Below are positions 1 through 10,400 of a DNA stretch of 64,000 nucleotides, in pieces; within the stretch, counting starts at the first letter, position 1; every line of letters starts with the position of its first letter. Both the position numbers and the translations under genes were made by a program. Location of the stretch: positions 1,800,501-1,864,500 of the forward strand of contig JAKIMF020000001.1 in assembly GCA_022605425.2 (NCBI GenBank), written 5' to 3'. The notes under the pieces are model-generated. The model saw only the letters and a program-made list of their open reading frames with translations, made no database searches and was not told where the DNA came from. The DNA is from Hamiltosporidium tvaerminnensis (lineage: Eukaryota > Microsporidia > Dubosqiidae).

Positions 1-274
1 ATTTAATACCATACTTTAACTGTAGTACTCTCTGAATTTTAACTCCTTAAATTCACCACACTGTTTTAACATCGTTTAATAAAAATCTCATAATAAAATC
101 TTTTAGTTATAGGGTTTTTTGATCAATATAAATATCCTTGCAATCCATATAATAATTTTTCGATCAATATCATAGTTGTTGAAGTCAATATCATAATCCT
201 TGCAATCAATATAATAATTATTTTTAAAAAATAAAAATTGAAAAAATAAAATACAAATAGTACTTGAGATTTAT

Positions 275-1443
275 TATTTAAGAATCACTTGCCCTATTTC
301 AGCCTTTTGCAAATACTCTAAAATTTTGTGGTAAAAAGAACTACAATGTTCTCCCGTGATCTCATTAAATTTTTCACAAATTAATATTCACAACTGAGGC
401 CCAGTACGAGCGCCACCTCGAATTACTTTATTTTTTCAGATTGAGATTAAATTCTCAATTGGATTAAGAAATGGAGAGTAAGGTGGAAGAAATTTTATTC
501 GATCCGCAGCAATTTCCTCATCATCATCCAATCCACGATAGTGATGAATTCTCGCATTGTCTATTACAAATATAGGAGTCGAAATTCTTTGCTCTTGACA
601 AATTTCATTAATCTCATTAATAGATAATTTGAAGTCCTCACCATTTACAGCCCTTTCATGAATATTATGGTATATCATAGCATATTTGTTCATTGCTGCG
701 ACTCTGAAATATTTTTACTTCAGGCTGCAGCCACAAAAAATTGTGTAGATTCATCTCTCATATTAGGGCCTCTACTGGGGCGTATTACTACCACAACCCC
801 AACTTCGTCTAAAAAGACAAAGTTTTTGTCATCGTTATTAACCTCCAATTCTCGAAAACTAGTTGCGTAATTTGTTCTGAGCTCGTTTTCAGTGGATACT
901 TTCTACGCTCAGGCACTAATGTTATACGCTTTAGAGTGTAATGATACTCTCTTGGTGCGCGATCAATGTACTAGTTTAAACATCAACATTGAATGTACAT
1001 TTGATCCATTCTGCCTCCTCATACAGGGTTTTTGTACACTCCTAATCAACATAGGTTTGTAAGCTCTCTTTTATTTCCAAAGTTAACTTTGAACGCCTAT
1101 CACCACCATCTCTTTTCTCGACAAATACCAGGCCGGTTTTTAAATATCGTTTAACGATACTATTAACCGTCTGGTAATTTATTTGATACATCGAGGCAAT
1201 TGCAGACATAGAATGGCCTTCCAATGTCTTTTCAATTATGCATTCCCGATCATTATTAGAAACTTTTTGTTTCCTCAGAGCTGGAATGGTGGTTGTTGAG
1301 GGATTTTCATCATGTGATCCCGATGTTTCTACAAGACACTTCGAAACATTGTCATTTTCGCACTCTATACATTCCGGTGTTTCACCGACATGAAAATCAT
1401 ATTTGTTCTCGTTGGTATTTTTACCTGAAAAAGAATTTGACAT
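275..1443 (-). pseudogene. Tc1/mariner (IS630-like) DD34E transposase, broken
   Basis: The N-terminal piece (1042-1443, 133 codons) has a low-complexity leader of about 50 residues, then a helix-turn-helix region with REC, EGHSMSAIASMY and NSIVKRYLKTG. The C-terminal piece (436-693) has the DDE catalytic blocks: the second Asp in FVIDNARIHHY, and the Glu in LPPYSPFLNPIEN 34 residues later (DD34E). The first Asp, in FLDEVG, lies in the broken middle. Frameshifts separate the two pieces, and Trp-to-stop and other stops interrupt the C-terminal tail, so it cannot make transposase. It mirrors 14386-15554 almost base for base and shares its lesions, so it decayed before the arms duplicated or the arms are homogenised by conversion. 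Confidence 0.8.
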
Positions 1444-1515
1444 GGGAGTTAATTTTATAATGACTAAATTATTTTTTACATTTTTATTTTTTAAAAATAA
1501 TTATTCTATGGATTG

Positions 1516-4500
1516 GAAATTAAATGGGTAGAAAGAAAAATGTTAGCAGCGAAATATCAAAAAATTCCAAAATAAAGGCTGCAAACGACGCTGATGAGAT
1601 GAAGAAGAGTGATAGTGAGGTACAAAAATGTAAGCTACACCCACCGGCGATTTCCCTACCTTCCTCCTCCTACACAACAATAACACCTCCACCACCAAGC
1701 CAAACATGCAGTAAAATGCAAAATAGTGGGCTTGACACCTTACCTTCGCCTAATGCACCAGTTCCCTCTTCGGTTGAAGTCTCTGCGTGCGAGCCATCGT
1801 ACGACATGACAAGCCCTTGTACTCTAGCTATTACGGAAGGTAACAGGCTAATGGCATTGCGGACGATATTCGATTCCGTAACAGCCGACCCGAAGGAATG
1901 GCCTCGAATTGTTTTTTTTGCAGTACAGACAAGGTTTGAAAGAATGCCAAGAAATGGCTGGACAGAGCTTCACAGGTACTATAATGAGAAATTCGGCTGC
2001 ACTGAAACTCTCGAAGTGTTAAAAAAATTGGCACAAAGTGAGATGGGAAAAGAAGTAAAATCAGAAGAGAATGGAGAGCGACGTAGAATCGCCACTTGTC
2101 TCGCTGATACATACACCTTGACCGACACCACGGAGTACATAAACCTGAGAGATAAATTCTTGAGTAAAATCAAATAAATCTCGGAGAACGAAATTGGAAA
2201 AGTGGTGGTCCGAACTAGAAAACATCCAAATGAATTGGTTGATAGTAAAGTTCTGGATCTCATTAATCGAGTAGTCGGTGAATATGCAGGAGCTCATGTA
2301 CCTGAGTCAATTACGGAAGCCGCGTATATCATGCAAGCTGCGCAGGTATGCTATGACGAGGCAACACGCAAAGAAAAGCCTAGATCCGCTTGGAAGGAAA
2401 ACATAGAAAGTAAAATTTCTAAGTTAGTACTTTCCAAAGATCTTCTCGAGAAGGCTCGTAAGCAGGAAAAGCTCTCCACCTCGGAAACGAAGAGCCTTAA
2501 GAAAATCATGCGAGAGTTTAATTTAAACTTGAGCAGTGTAACTGATCTTTCTGAGGCTTTAGTTAAGAATAATGAGTCTTTGAACGTTTATGAGAAAAAA
2601 ATTACGATGTATGAAAGTAGGAAGCAATTCCGAAAAGAGAATCGTATGTTTGAGCTTTTCAGAGGTCGATTTTATCGTGGGTTATCTGAGCGTGTGGAAT
2701 CCGAGCATGTGGTTAGTCGTGATGAAATTGTGAGTTTTTGGTCTACAATGTGGAACAAAAATGATGACACAGTCACGTATGATGATTATTTGATTCCATT
2801 TGTATCAGATAATCATCCGATTACGTTTCCTTCACTTGATGAATTTGTAAGTATCATTAATCGGCTTCCCAATTGAAAGCTGCTGGAATTGATTGTATTT
2901 ACAATTTTTTCATTCGGAAACTTACAACTCTTACAAATATATTTATGATATTGTGAAAGTTATATGTTTAGAAGGAACATTCAAGCTGATTGGTTTTACT
3001 GCGGGCTTACGTATTTGATACCGAAAGGAATTCCACAAAGAGGCTCTGACTACAGGCCAATCACTTGTATGTCCAACCTCTATAAGTTAACGAAAAAGTG
3101 TGTAACGAAAGTCGTTCAACTTGAAGTGGAAAGGCGAGGGTTGCTTGCAGAGAACCAGTTGGGAGCAGTTAGAGGTGTGCAGGGAGCGAAAGAGCAGGCT
3201 CTAATGAATATTGCCTTAAATAAAGAGTACGGAAACAATCTTAAGGCAACATGGATTGATGTTAAAAAAGCTTATGATTCAATAGATCATGCTTATTTAA
3301 CTCAATGCATTGAAAACCTTAATTTACCTGATTGGATCCTGAAATTTATTAAGGTAATTATATCAAAATGGAAAATTGATATATCAGTAGGGCCTGAAAA
3401 AATCATGAGCAAGAAGATTGATAGAGGAATTCTACAAGGAGATAGTCTGTCACCTTTGTTATTTGTGTTGTGTATGGATCCATTAAGCCGAAAGCTTAAT
3501 GAAAAATACACAAAAGTGACAGTACAAACAGATGCAGAATCCCATTCTACTAATCATCTCTTGTTTATTGATGATCTTAAGCTCCTTGCAAAAGACAGCT
3601 CCACATTGAGTGCTATGACAGGCGAGGCAAAGGAATTTTTAGAAGTGATTGGCTTAGAGATTAACAGAGAGAAGTCAGCCACAAATGATACGTGTTGTGA
3701 AGATACTGCTACTCTTCTAGAAGGTGTTAGTGTTTATAAATATTTAGGAATAATAGAAGATAGCAGAGGAATTCCAACACGTAGTTCATTTGAAGAAGTA
3801 CAAAGTAAACTTCTATCAAGAGTTTAAAGACTTTGTCACACTAGATTAAACGCAAAAAATTTATTTTCTGCAATTAATCAACATGCGATATCGTTAATCA
3901 ACTACCACATAGGAGTACTTCGACTTGAACCGGCTGACTTCTCTAAGTTAGATGATGCAGTGCGTGCGGTGTTGGTGAAGAATAAGATACATCTCCGCCC
4001 AGGATGTAAAGAGCGTTTATACCTTACTAGAGCAGAACTTGGAAGAGGCCTACATAGTGTTGAGTTGCGAAGCGAACATATGCTTCTACAACTCTTGGAT
4101 TGTCTGGAAAAAAGTAAAGAAATATCAACTAGACGAGCAGCAATCCTCAAGGTGGAGAATAATAATAAAACCCATCTTGCACTAATAAAAGGCTTCTTAA
4201 AAGTAAAGTACAGGTTGGTAGAAGAAGCCACTAAGAAAAGTTTAGAAGAAGCTCAACTTGCAAAACTATATAACGAAATAGAAAAACGAAAACTCCATTC
4301 TTGTTATATAATGCAAGAAAAAATGAGCTTGTGAGTGTTAGTGACTCTTCAAGATGGTTAAAGAGAGGAAATATTAGGCCACGAAATGAAGCTGTGTTCT
4401 GCTATATCCAGGATAGAAATGTATTCTGGGGAGCAGATGGTGTGTGTCCACATTGCGGGAAGTCTGGAAGAATTTAGATCATCTAGCAACTCGATGTAAA

Positions 4501-5318
4501 AATGCTAGGCCATACTAAATTAGACGGCATAATGAAGTGGTTAGATGCCTACACCTACTTCTTCAAAATAGATATAAGTTTAAGTTTTCAAAACGAATTA
4601 GGAGTCACTCAGTTCAAGAAATTCTTGATAATGAGTATGCAGAGATAAGAGTGGACACCAGAATAAAAACTGATGTTAAAATTCGGAATAACAGACCCGA
4701 CATATTTATTTTAGATAAGAAGAAGAATAAGATAACACTCATTGAAGTAGGAATCACTTCCCAAGATTCACTTCAAATAGTTGAAACTGAAAAACTTAGG
4801 AAGTATGACCTGCTAGCCAATAAGTTGGGTCTTATTTATAAGTGTAGTGTTGAGATAATCCCTTATGTGATGACCTGGGACGGTATTGTGACAAAATACC
4901 ATAAATCTCATCTTAAAAGACTAGAAATACCCATGAATGTAGAGGCATACATTCAGTCTATAGTACTTAAGAAAACAGTCGAAACAATTTCCTTTGATCG
5001 ACGAAGAGGACTTGAGTCAGGACTAAATGCCGAAGAGAGCTGGGAGAGAGCGTCAATGGGTGTTATTATGAGATCGGAGATGCATGAGGAACCAATACCC
5101 CCTTTAAAAGGAGCGAAAACAGAGGAAGATGGTGCAAAAAATTTTAAACCAAAATATAAAGCACCCTTTATTTTACAAGGAGGAACCGCTTTAGAGGAAC
5201 CGACCAATAACATAAATGAAGAGTCGGATTTGGAAGAAGAGACAAAAGTGGTTAAAGAGGTAGAAGAAAACATATAAAAATGTTAAAAATATTTTAACCC
5301 AGAATTTTATTAAATAAA
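1516..5318 (+). mobile_element. Dong/R4-like non-LTR retrotransposon, copy A, with 10-bp target duplication
   Basis: The element is about 3.80 kb and is flanked by the direct repeat CTATGGATTG at 1506-1515 and 5319-5328. The mirrored arm near 14310 gives the empty site, which confirms the boundaries. The 5' end is a few bases before the ATG, and the 3' end is AT-rich, ending TTAAATAAA without a long poly(A). It inserted into the terminal repeat of mariner copy A. It is near full length and roughly 95% similar to copy B (55449-59250) by eye. R4-clade elements integrate by target-primed reverse transcription using a C-terminal restriction-like endonuclease. Confidence 0.85.
1524..5277 (+). pseudogene. 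R4-type reverse transcriptase/endonuclease polyprotein, several lesions
   Basis: A single ORF of about 1250 codons is now broken. The N-terminal part (1524-2177) is Pro/Ser-rich and ends at a TAA where copy B has GAA. Reverse transcriptase follows: LIPKG and YRPITCMS fingers near 3016-3072, catalytic Asp in WIDVKKAYDSIDH (3252-3290), ILQGDSLSP near 3430, and FIDD replacing YADD near 3564-3575. The C-terminal restriction-like endonuclease shows RPDIF and LIEVG (about 4692-4751). The CCHC knuckle before it is damaged here near 4450-4500. Frameshifts lie near 2874, 4300 and 4470, with an extra TAA at 3825. Copy B has largely different lesions, so the shared ancestor was probably intact. Confidence 0.85.
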
Positions 5319-5504
5319 CTATGGATTGCAAGGATTATGATATTGATTGCAACAATTATGATATTGATCGAAAATTTATTATATTGATTGCAATGATTAT
5401 GATATTGATCGAAAATTTATTATATTGATTGCAATGATTATGATATTGATCGAAAAATTATGATATTGATTGCAAGGATTATTATATTCATTGAAAAGCC
5501 TTAT

Positions 5505-6340
5505 AATATACCTTGATATAAAAGAGGTATAAAAGAACATGCAAAAATGTGATGTAAATAAGCAATATCATTTCGTTGTTATCATATAAAATTACAAGAA
5601 CACCGATTTTTTTTCTCTTATCTGAGTTAGTCACAAAATAGTTATTTTCGCAAGAGATTATAAGGATCTCAATTGATTTCTTACGAATATAACATTTAAA
5701 TTCTCTTATATTCTTCGATCATCCTTCAATTTCTAAACAATAAATTCTAGCGTGGTCTCGTGCTTATATTTTTGGCTAAATAATTTAAAAATATTCTTAA
5801 CTTCAGGATTTGATTTTATTTTATACAATTTCATTTGCTTTTTCGCATCTTGTATTTGTTTCATACGTAAAGTGATTTTTTTGATCAATTTAACTATCCG
5901 AATTTTTATTCATTATCTAAATACCAATAAAATTGTTAAAATATTAAGAGAAATTAAATCCAATTTTTTAATTGGATATGGTCATTTTACCCAGGGCTTC
6001 GTAATTTCGTTTCAAGGAACCAAATATTGATAAATTATGTTTTTACTAAAAAAATTAGAAAACGTTTATATATCATACAATCTAGATTCTATTATTTGAA
6101 TTTAAGTTTTAAACAGAAACATATGCACATCGTAATCTTATTTTACAAATCACATAGAAAAACTCAAAAAAAATACCCAAATAAAAAGCTTTTATTATCA
6201 AAACTTATAAGGCGTAAATTTGTAAAGTATTTTAGAAAAAAAATATAAAATATAAACGATTTTTTTGAACTTTTTATTTATTCTATTTATTTCTCATCAA
6301 TCCAACAATCCAATCGTCTCTTAATAGAACATAATTTGCT
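5505..6340. other. Gene-poor arm sequence between mariner copy A and a 118-aa gene
   Basis: This AT-rich stretch mirrors about 13345-14176 and is also present at about 39915-40759. Two short open stretches occur (5752-6030 and 6027-6248), but both start at GTG or TTG with no in-frame ATG, and the mirrored copies carry indels. They are probably remnants of one decayed small gene, with conserved residues ending GYGHFTQGFVISFQGTKY. A good gene cannot be supported here. Confidence 0.5.
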
Positions 6341-6344
6341 AACA

Positions 6345-6374
6345 GGGACAGTTTTTGCGGGGTTGTCCAGCCCC
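6345..6374 (-). promoter_or_regulatory. Conserved GC-rich 3' hairpin of the 118-aa gene (copy E1-left)
   Basis: In the gene's sense, five bases after the stop there is GGGG-N8-CCCC, overlapped by GGACA-N13-TGTCC: two mutually exclusive stems in otherwise AT-rich DNA. The same block follows all six copies of the gene. It may be a 3' UTR structure, an RNA-processing signal or a termination signal. Its function is inferred. Confidence 0.5.
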
Positions 6375-6379
6375 AAAAC

Positions 6380-6736
6380 TTATATATTAAGCTCGGATTC
6401 TTCATTATGTTCTAATATGATTTTTAAGCAAGTAAATTTTTCTGGATATTTAAACATTTCAATATATACTTCGATGATTAAAACCCAATACTGCTCAAAT
6501 GCATTCATTGGTATTTTCTTTGTATCTATAAATAAGTATTGTAATATTGAAACCAAAGCATTTATAATCAAAATTACTTCTACAATATATAAGGTAATAT
6601 GGAAGGAACTATGGAAGTAATATATCACTTGATTACAAGATGATCTCATTGTTATAAAGGGAAGATGTGAGTCATAATATATTTCTAAGATGACTTGAGC
6701 GAGTATGAAGAAGAGGATGACAGATAATGTTTTCAT
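6380..6736 (-). CDS. 118-aa putative secreted/membrane protein, copy E1-left
   Basis: This is an intact ORF of 118 codons, one of six in the window. It starts MKTLSVILFFILAQ, a plausible signal peptide or membrane anchor of about 16 residues. A second hydrophobic stretch at residues 47-70 could be a transmembrane helix. There is one Cys at residue 34 and a second in the variable segment at residue 103. I do not recognise the family. The start is the ATG that overlaps the TGA of a 7-codon upstream ORF (6733-6756), preceded by a TATAAAA-like string. Variant residues here are Val15, Pro26, Ile55, Leu68, Thr72, the 101-107 segment FTCLKII and the tail SEL. Its surroundings are decayed, so the intact frame suggests selection or recent conversion. 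Confidence 0.7.
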   Translation of the reverse strand: MKTLSVILFFILAQVILEIYYDSHLPFITMRSSCNQVIYYFHSSFHITLYIVEVILIINALVSILQYLFIDTKKIPMNAFEQYWVLIIEVYIEMFKYPEKFTCLKIILEHNEESELNI

Positions 6737-6756
6737 AAACAAACAATGTTATTCAT

Positions 6757-7400
6757 TCTTTTATAATAAAAATTGTAAACAAGTTTCATGTTTCCTTATC
6801 AAATAAACAAATCAAAAATCAGATTTTAGAAAAATTAAACAAAGAATATTTTGATTAGTTTATTTAAATAATATCTGAATTGATTATTTAAGAGTTTAAT
6901 ATTACTTTGAGTAATTCTAATTAAAATAATTAAATCAAGAAATAGCTTTTCTTAACTAACAGTTTAAACTAGAATTATGGTAGCTTATATTTTTCGATAA
7001 ATATTTTAGTTTGAACAACTAATTTCAGCGCTAAAAATGTTTACTTAAATGGTAAAAAATCTAGAGTATAACAGACTTGAAATAAAAAAATTTGTGCTGT
7101 AAAAAAATATAAATTTTCATTTAATCTTTTTGAATTCGAAGCATAATTTATTTTTTTAAGAAATTAAAAAGAACTGATACCAAATTTTACTAAATGCTTA
7201 AAGGAATTCAAAATATACTAAGAAGCCGAATGAAAATGAATTGCTTTAAGAAATAGAAAATGCGATATATTAAGTTGCTTGAATTAATTGTTTAAAGGAT
7301 AATTTATCGATTTAATCCTTAATTTATTAGATAAATCATATTAGATTAGGAATTGATATTTCACTTGAAATTTAGAACACTATTTAAAAAAGAAATGATA
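6757..7400. other. Non-coding inner part of the E1 left arm
   Basis: This AT-rich arm sequence mirrors about 12290-12928 and is shared with both arms of E2. No ORF is supported. About 150 bp at its inner end (from about 7240) carries variants that match the right arm of E2 rather than E1's own right arm, marking the zone that travels with the invertible spacer. Confidence 0.6.
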
Positions 7401-10400
7401 AATATTCGAGTGGGTTTTTTTCTAAAGTTCACTTGTGAATTTTGTCGAAGAACATGATGAGGCGAAAACCCGATTTTAAATATACAAAGATATATCTCTT
7501 GATTAAATAGACTCTATAACATGCGATTCACGCTAAACAAGATATTAGGACGTCAATATACGAAAATAAATTTGATTGCTACAGTGGCGGAAAGAAAACA
7601 TCATTCTTTTTAAACTAAGGTAAAGAGTAAAAAAGAGAAATATGTCTTCAAATGATATTTTTTGTAACATACAATGCTTCGTTTGAAAAAGTTACGATAA
7701 AAAATATTTTGAAGAATATAAACCCACCAAAGAAAATCTAAATTGGATTTGTTTTATTTAATAGCGGGTTTCAATTAAAAATTGTGAAAAGTTTACATAA
7801 ATTTAACGCCAGTCTTTCGTTCATAAAATAAATCAAAATACGTTGATTATGCTTGAAATTTTGTATAATTTGAAGGTTATCAGTTATTTTATCTTTATGA
7901 AGATATTCAATATAGACTTAGTCAACAAATAAAATAAATTTGGTGCGGATTTTAAGCGCATGTGTATATGCCTAGAACCGAATTTTTAAAAAATCTTGCC
8001 CTGTATTAAGTATATAAGTTAAAATATACATTTTAAGCCTTAATTTATTTTTAAATTTTGAAATGAATATTGCTCAAAAGAGCGGCCATTATAAAACCTG
8101 AATATAAAAATCGAAATAGATATGCACGCAAAAAATAGTTTTCAACATTAATCATGAAATAGAAACGAAATATGACTCGACGAAGTATGTTTATACATTT
8201 AATAGCTCGCTTTTTCTCTACGGATGGAACAAATTCCAACAATTAACCATAGATTCAACAAGTTAAAGGCGTCCCAGAGACAATTTTTTCTTTTGATAGG
8301 TTAGGTTGTCAGCCTCTCACAAACTTTTGAACGAAAATTAAAGAGTGTATCAACCGGGGGGGGGGGTGGATCGAACCCGGCCATTCGGAAACGACGAGGT
8401 ATATAAATATTCTAATCAAGTAATTTTATAGAAAATTATTTGCTTGAGATACAACCTTTCAAAGTTATTATCCTGCAAAATGATATTTATCTGAAACAAT
8501 CGGGCACTTTCAAAGGGAAATTATAATGCATTTAAAATCGAAATGTACTTTGAACAGCAGGTATAAGGTTTCGACCATTTTTAATCGTTTAATATAAGAG
8601 AATTCTAAGTTATTCGATATTAAAACACATATATGGGACCAAAACATTCGAAATACTATATAAATTACAGAATAAATTCATTTTTTTTTATAAAAAATAC
8701 GATTTTAAGTCGAAAAAACGAATTCAAAACCATATATTTCAAAATATTGTTCAAAGGGAGTATGTGAAAGTGAGAAAATTCTACCTGATTAAAAAAGTTC
8801 TAAATTTAGAATAATGGAATTTTGATTTTTTATGAAAGCCAATATATCTTATTTACCCCAAAAAAGATTTCAGGGGTCGTTTCAAAAAATAGAAGAAGCC
8901 AGAAACCAAAGAATCGCGTACTTGTGCGCCTTGTTGAATCTTAGTTTTGAATATAGTTTACATATGATCTTTTTTTATAAAAAATGAGTAAGAGAATACC
9001 AAATCTCTCAAGATTTACCCTGGAAATATTCACGGATTTGTAAAGAAAGAAACTTTTACTAATAGACGATAATGAAAAAGACCTTTAAACAATCTATTTT
9101 AATTCACGAAAAGAATAGAAAATAAAAACAAATACAAATTAAGTCCTTAGCCTGGGAAGACCCAGGAGAATCTTGATATAAGCTAAATGATACATACATA
9201 AAACATGAATCATTCAATCCATTTCTATATAATAGAAAATTTCCTAGACTACAATATCTTTCGGGTTTTGAATCTAAGACATAAAACCAAATACAATGTT
9301 ACGCGAACATTAGTATAGAAGGGTGAATTAATTAATGTAGAAGAGTATTTCAGAATTAAAAGAATATACGACTTATTCTAAACTATCATTTATAATTTAT
9401 GACTATATTTTTTCTATAATTCTAATCGATTAAAATATATTTTTGATGATTAAATAAAATATCAAAATAATAATCAATGAAACCACGGTAATCAAATAAA
9501 TAGATTAATTTTAATATATTTGAATACAAGAATATTATTTGCAATCCAATCACTGTTCCTCAACGCAAATAGCCATGAGAACTGTGTTGGATTGCATTAT
9601 AAACCTGCTATTGTGTTCAAAATTAAACTCGTGTTTAATTTCTTTGCACATTATTCAAAAGAATTCAGATGTAGATGAAAAACATTAGATGTAATGTAGA
9701 AATTTTTTCAATATGTATTAAATAGTAAAGGCCTAAATTTATCGATCTTAAAGCAATATATTCACGGCTTTAGATCAAATGATGAAACCCAGAATTAATT
9801 TTTCTTTGGTAGAGACTATTTGGTGAATTTTGGGTGTCTATAATTATTTTATACCTTAAAACATTTTTAATATATTTTTTAATATCTTTAATTAAATTAA
9901 AACGAAATAAAAAAAAATGTTTGCAGCTTGATTTTTCCTTTAAATTATGCTTACATGATTACATACTTTAAATTTCTAGTTTTATTTACCGTGTTGTCTT
10001 TTAACATATAGTCTTCATGGGACTTGGCTCTTCTCATAGAATTGGTGTATGTTTTTTTCCTATCCTATAACAAATTTTGGTTTTGAATCTCTCTATTGTG
10101 TTATTGAAGAAAATATTTTGATTTTTTATTTCAGATAACCTACCAAATCTCTATTTAAAAATATCATGCCTTTAAAAAAAAACGAAGGCAAGATTTATAT
10201 TGTTTTCATGACATTAACGCAGTTCTAAGTTTAAAATATATAACTGATCCCTCATGGATCTATCAGTACCCCCTAAGATACGTAAATTTCAAAGCATTTA
10301 ATCTAAAAGGTGCGTAGAACCCAAAAAATAAGATGGCTGTTGCCCGAAGTTCTTTAATGTTCGTTGCATGGTGTGTTATCGTACGTCAAAACCCATTCAC

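Larger units (their letters stand above)
108..5504 (-). mobile_element. Tc1/mariner element, copy A, split by an R4 retrotransposon
   Basis: This is the inverted counterpart of the element at 14177-15721. Its ends begin TTATAGGG and, on the other side, TTATAAGG. Each end carries direct repeats of a roughly 20-base motif ending in ATCAATATCATAAT, forming a long inverted terminal repeat of about 120-190 bp. The R4 element at 1516-5318 sits inside the 5' terminal repeat, so outer repeat units lie at 5319-5504. The transposase is broken (275-1443). It was immobile before or after the palindrome formed; the R4 insertion is the younger event because the mirrored arm lacks it. Confidence 0.75.
1..7400. 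repeat. Left arm of giant inverted repeat (palindrome arm)
   Basis: Positions 1 to about 7400, minus the R4 insertion at 1516-5318, are the reverse complement of about 12290-15828. The first 40 bases mirror 15785-15828, and the two coordinates sum to about 15829 through the mariner element. Inward of the R4 element the sum is about 19642-19688, the drift coming from one extra terminal-repeat unit near 5460. The arm holds a mariner element, the R4 insertion and a 118-aa gene. It is cut by the window edge, so the true arm may be longer. Left of position 1 the sequence would be expected to continue as an inverted copy of block G. Confidence 0.9.

Noticed and set aside
1831-2297. Minus-strand ORFs overlapping the R4 N-terminal region
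   Set aside because: They are antisense shadows of the R4 frame with no conserved features. The same holds for minus-strand ORFs over the CLASP-like and LRR genes.
5328-5504. CRISPR-like or free minisatellite array of about 20/41-bp units
   Set aside because: The repeats occur at both ends of the mariner elements in inverted orientation, without unique spacers. They are best explained as part of the terminal inverted repeats.
5752-6248. Two short basic/hydrophobic ORFs in the E1 left arm
   Set aside because: They begin at GTG or TTG, have no in-frame ATG, and carry indels in the mirrored copy (13341-14176) and in E2 (39915-40759).
8051-8242. 63-codon minus-strand ORF in the E1 spacer
   Set aside because: The E2 counterpart near 38000-38190 is frameshifted. 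No coding signature.
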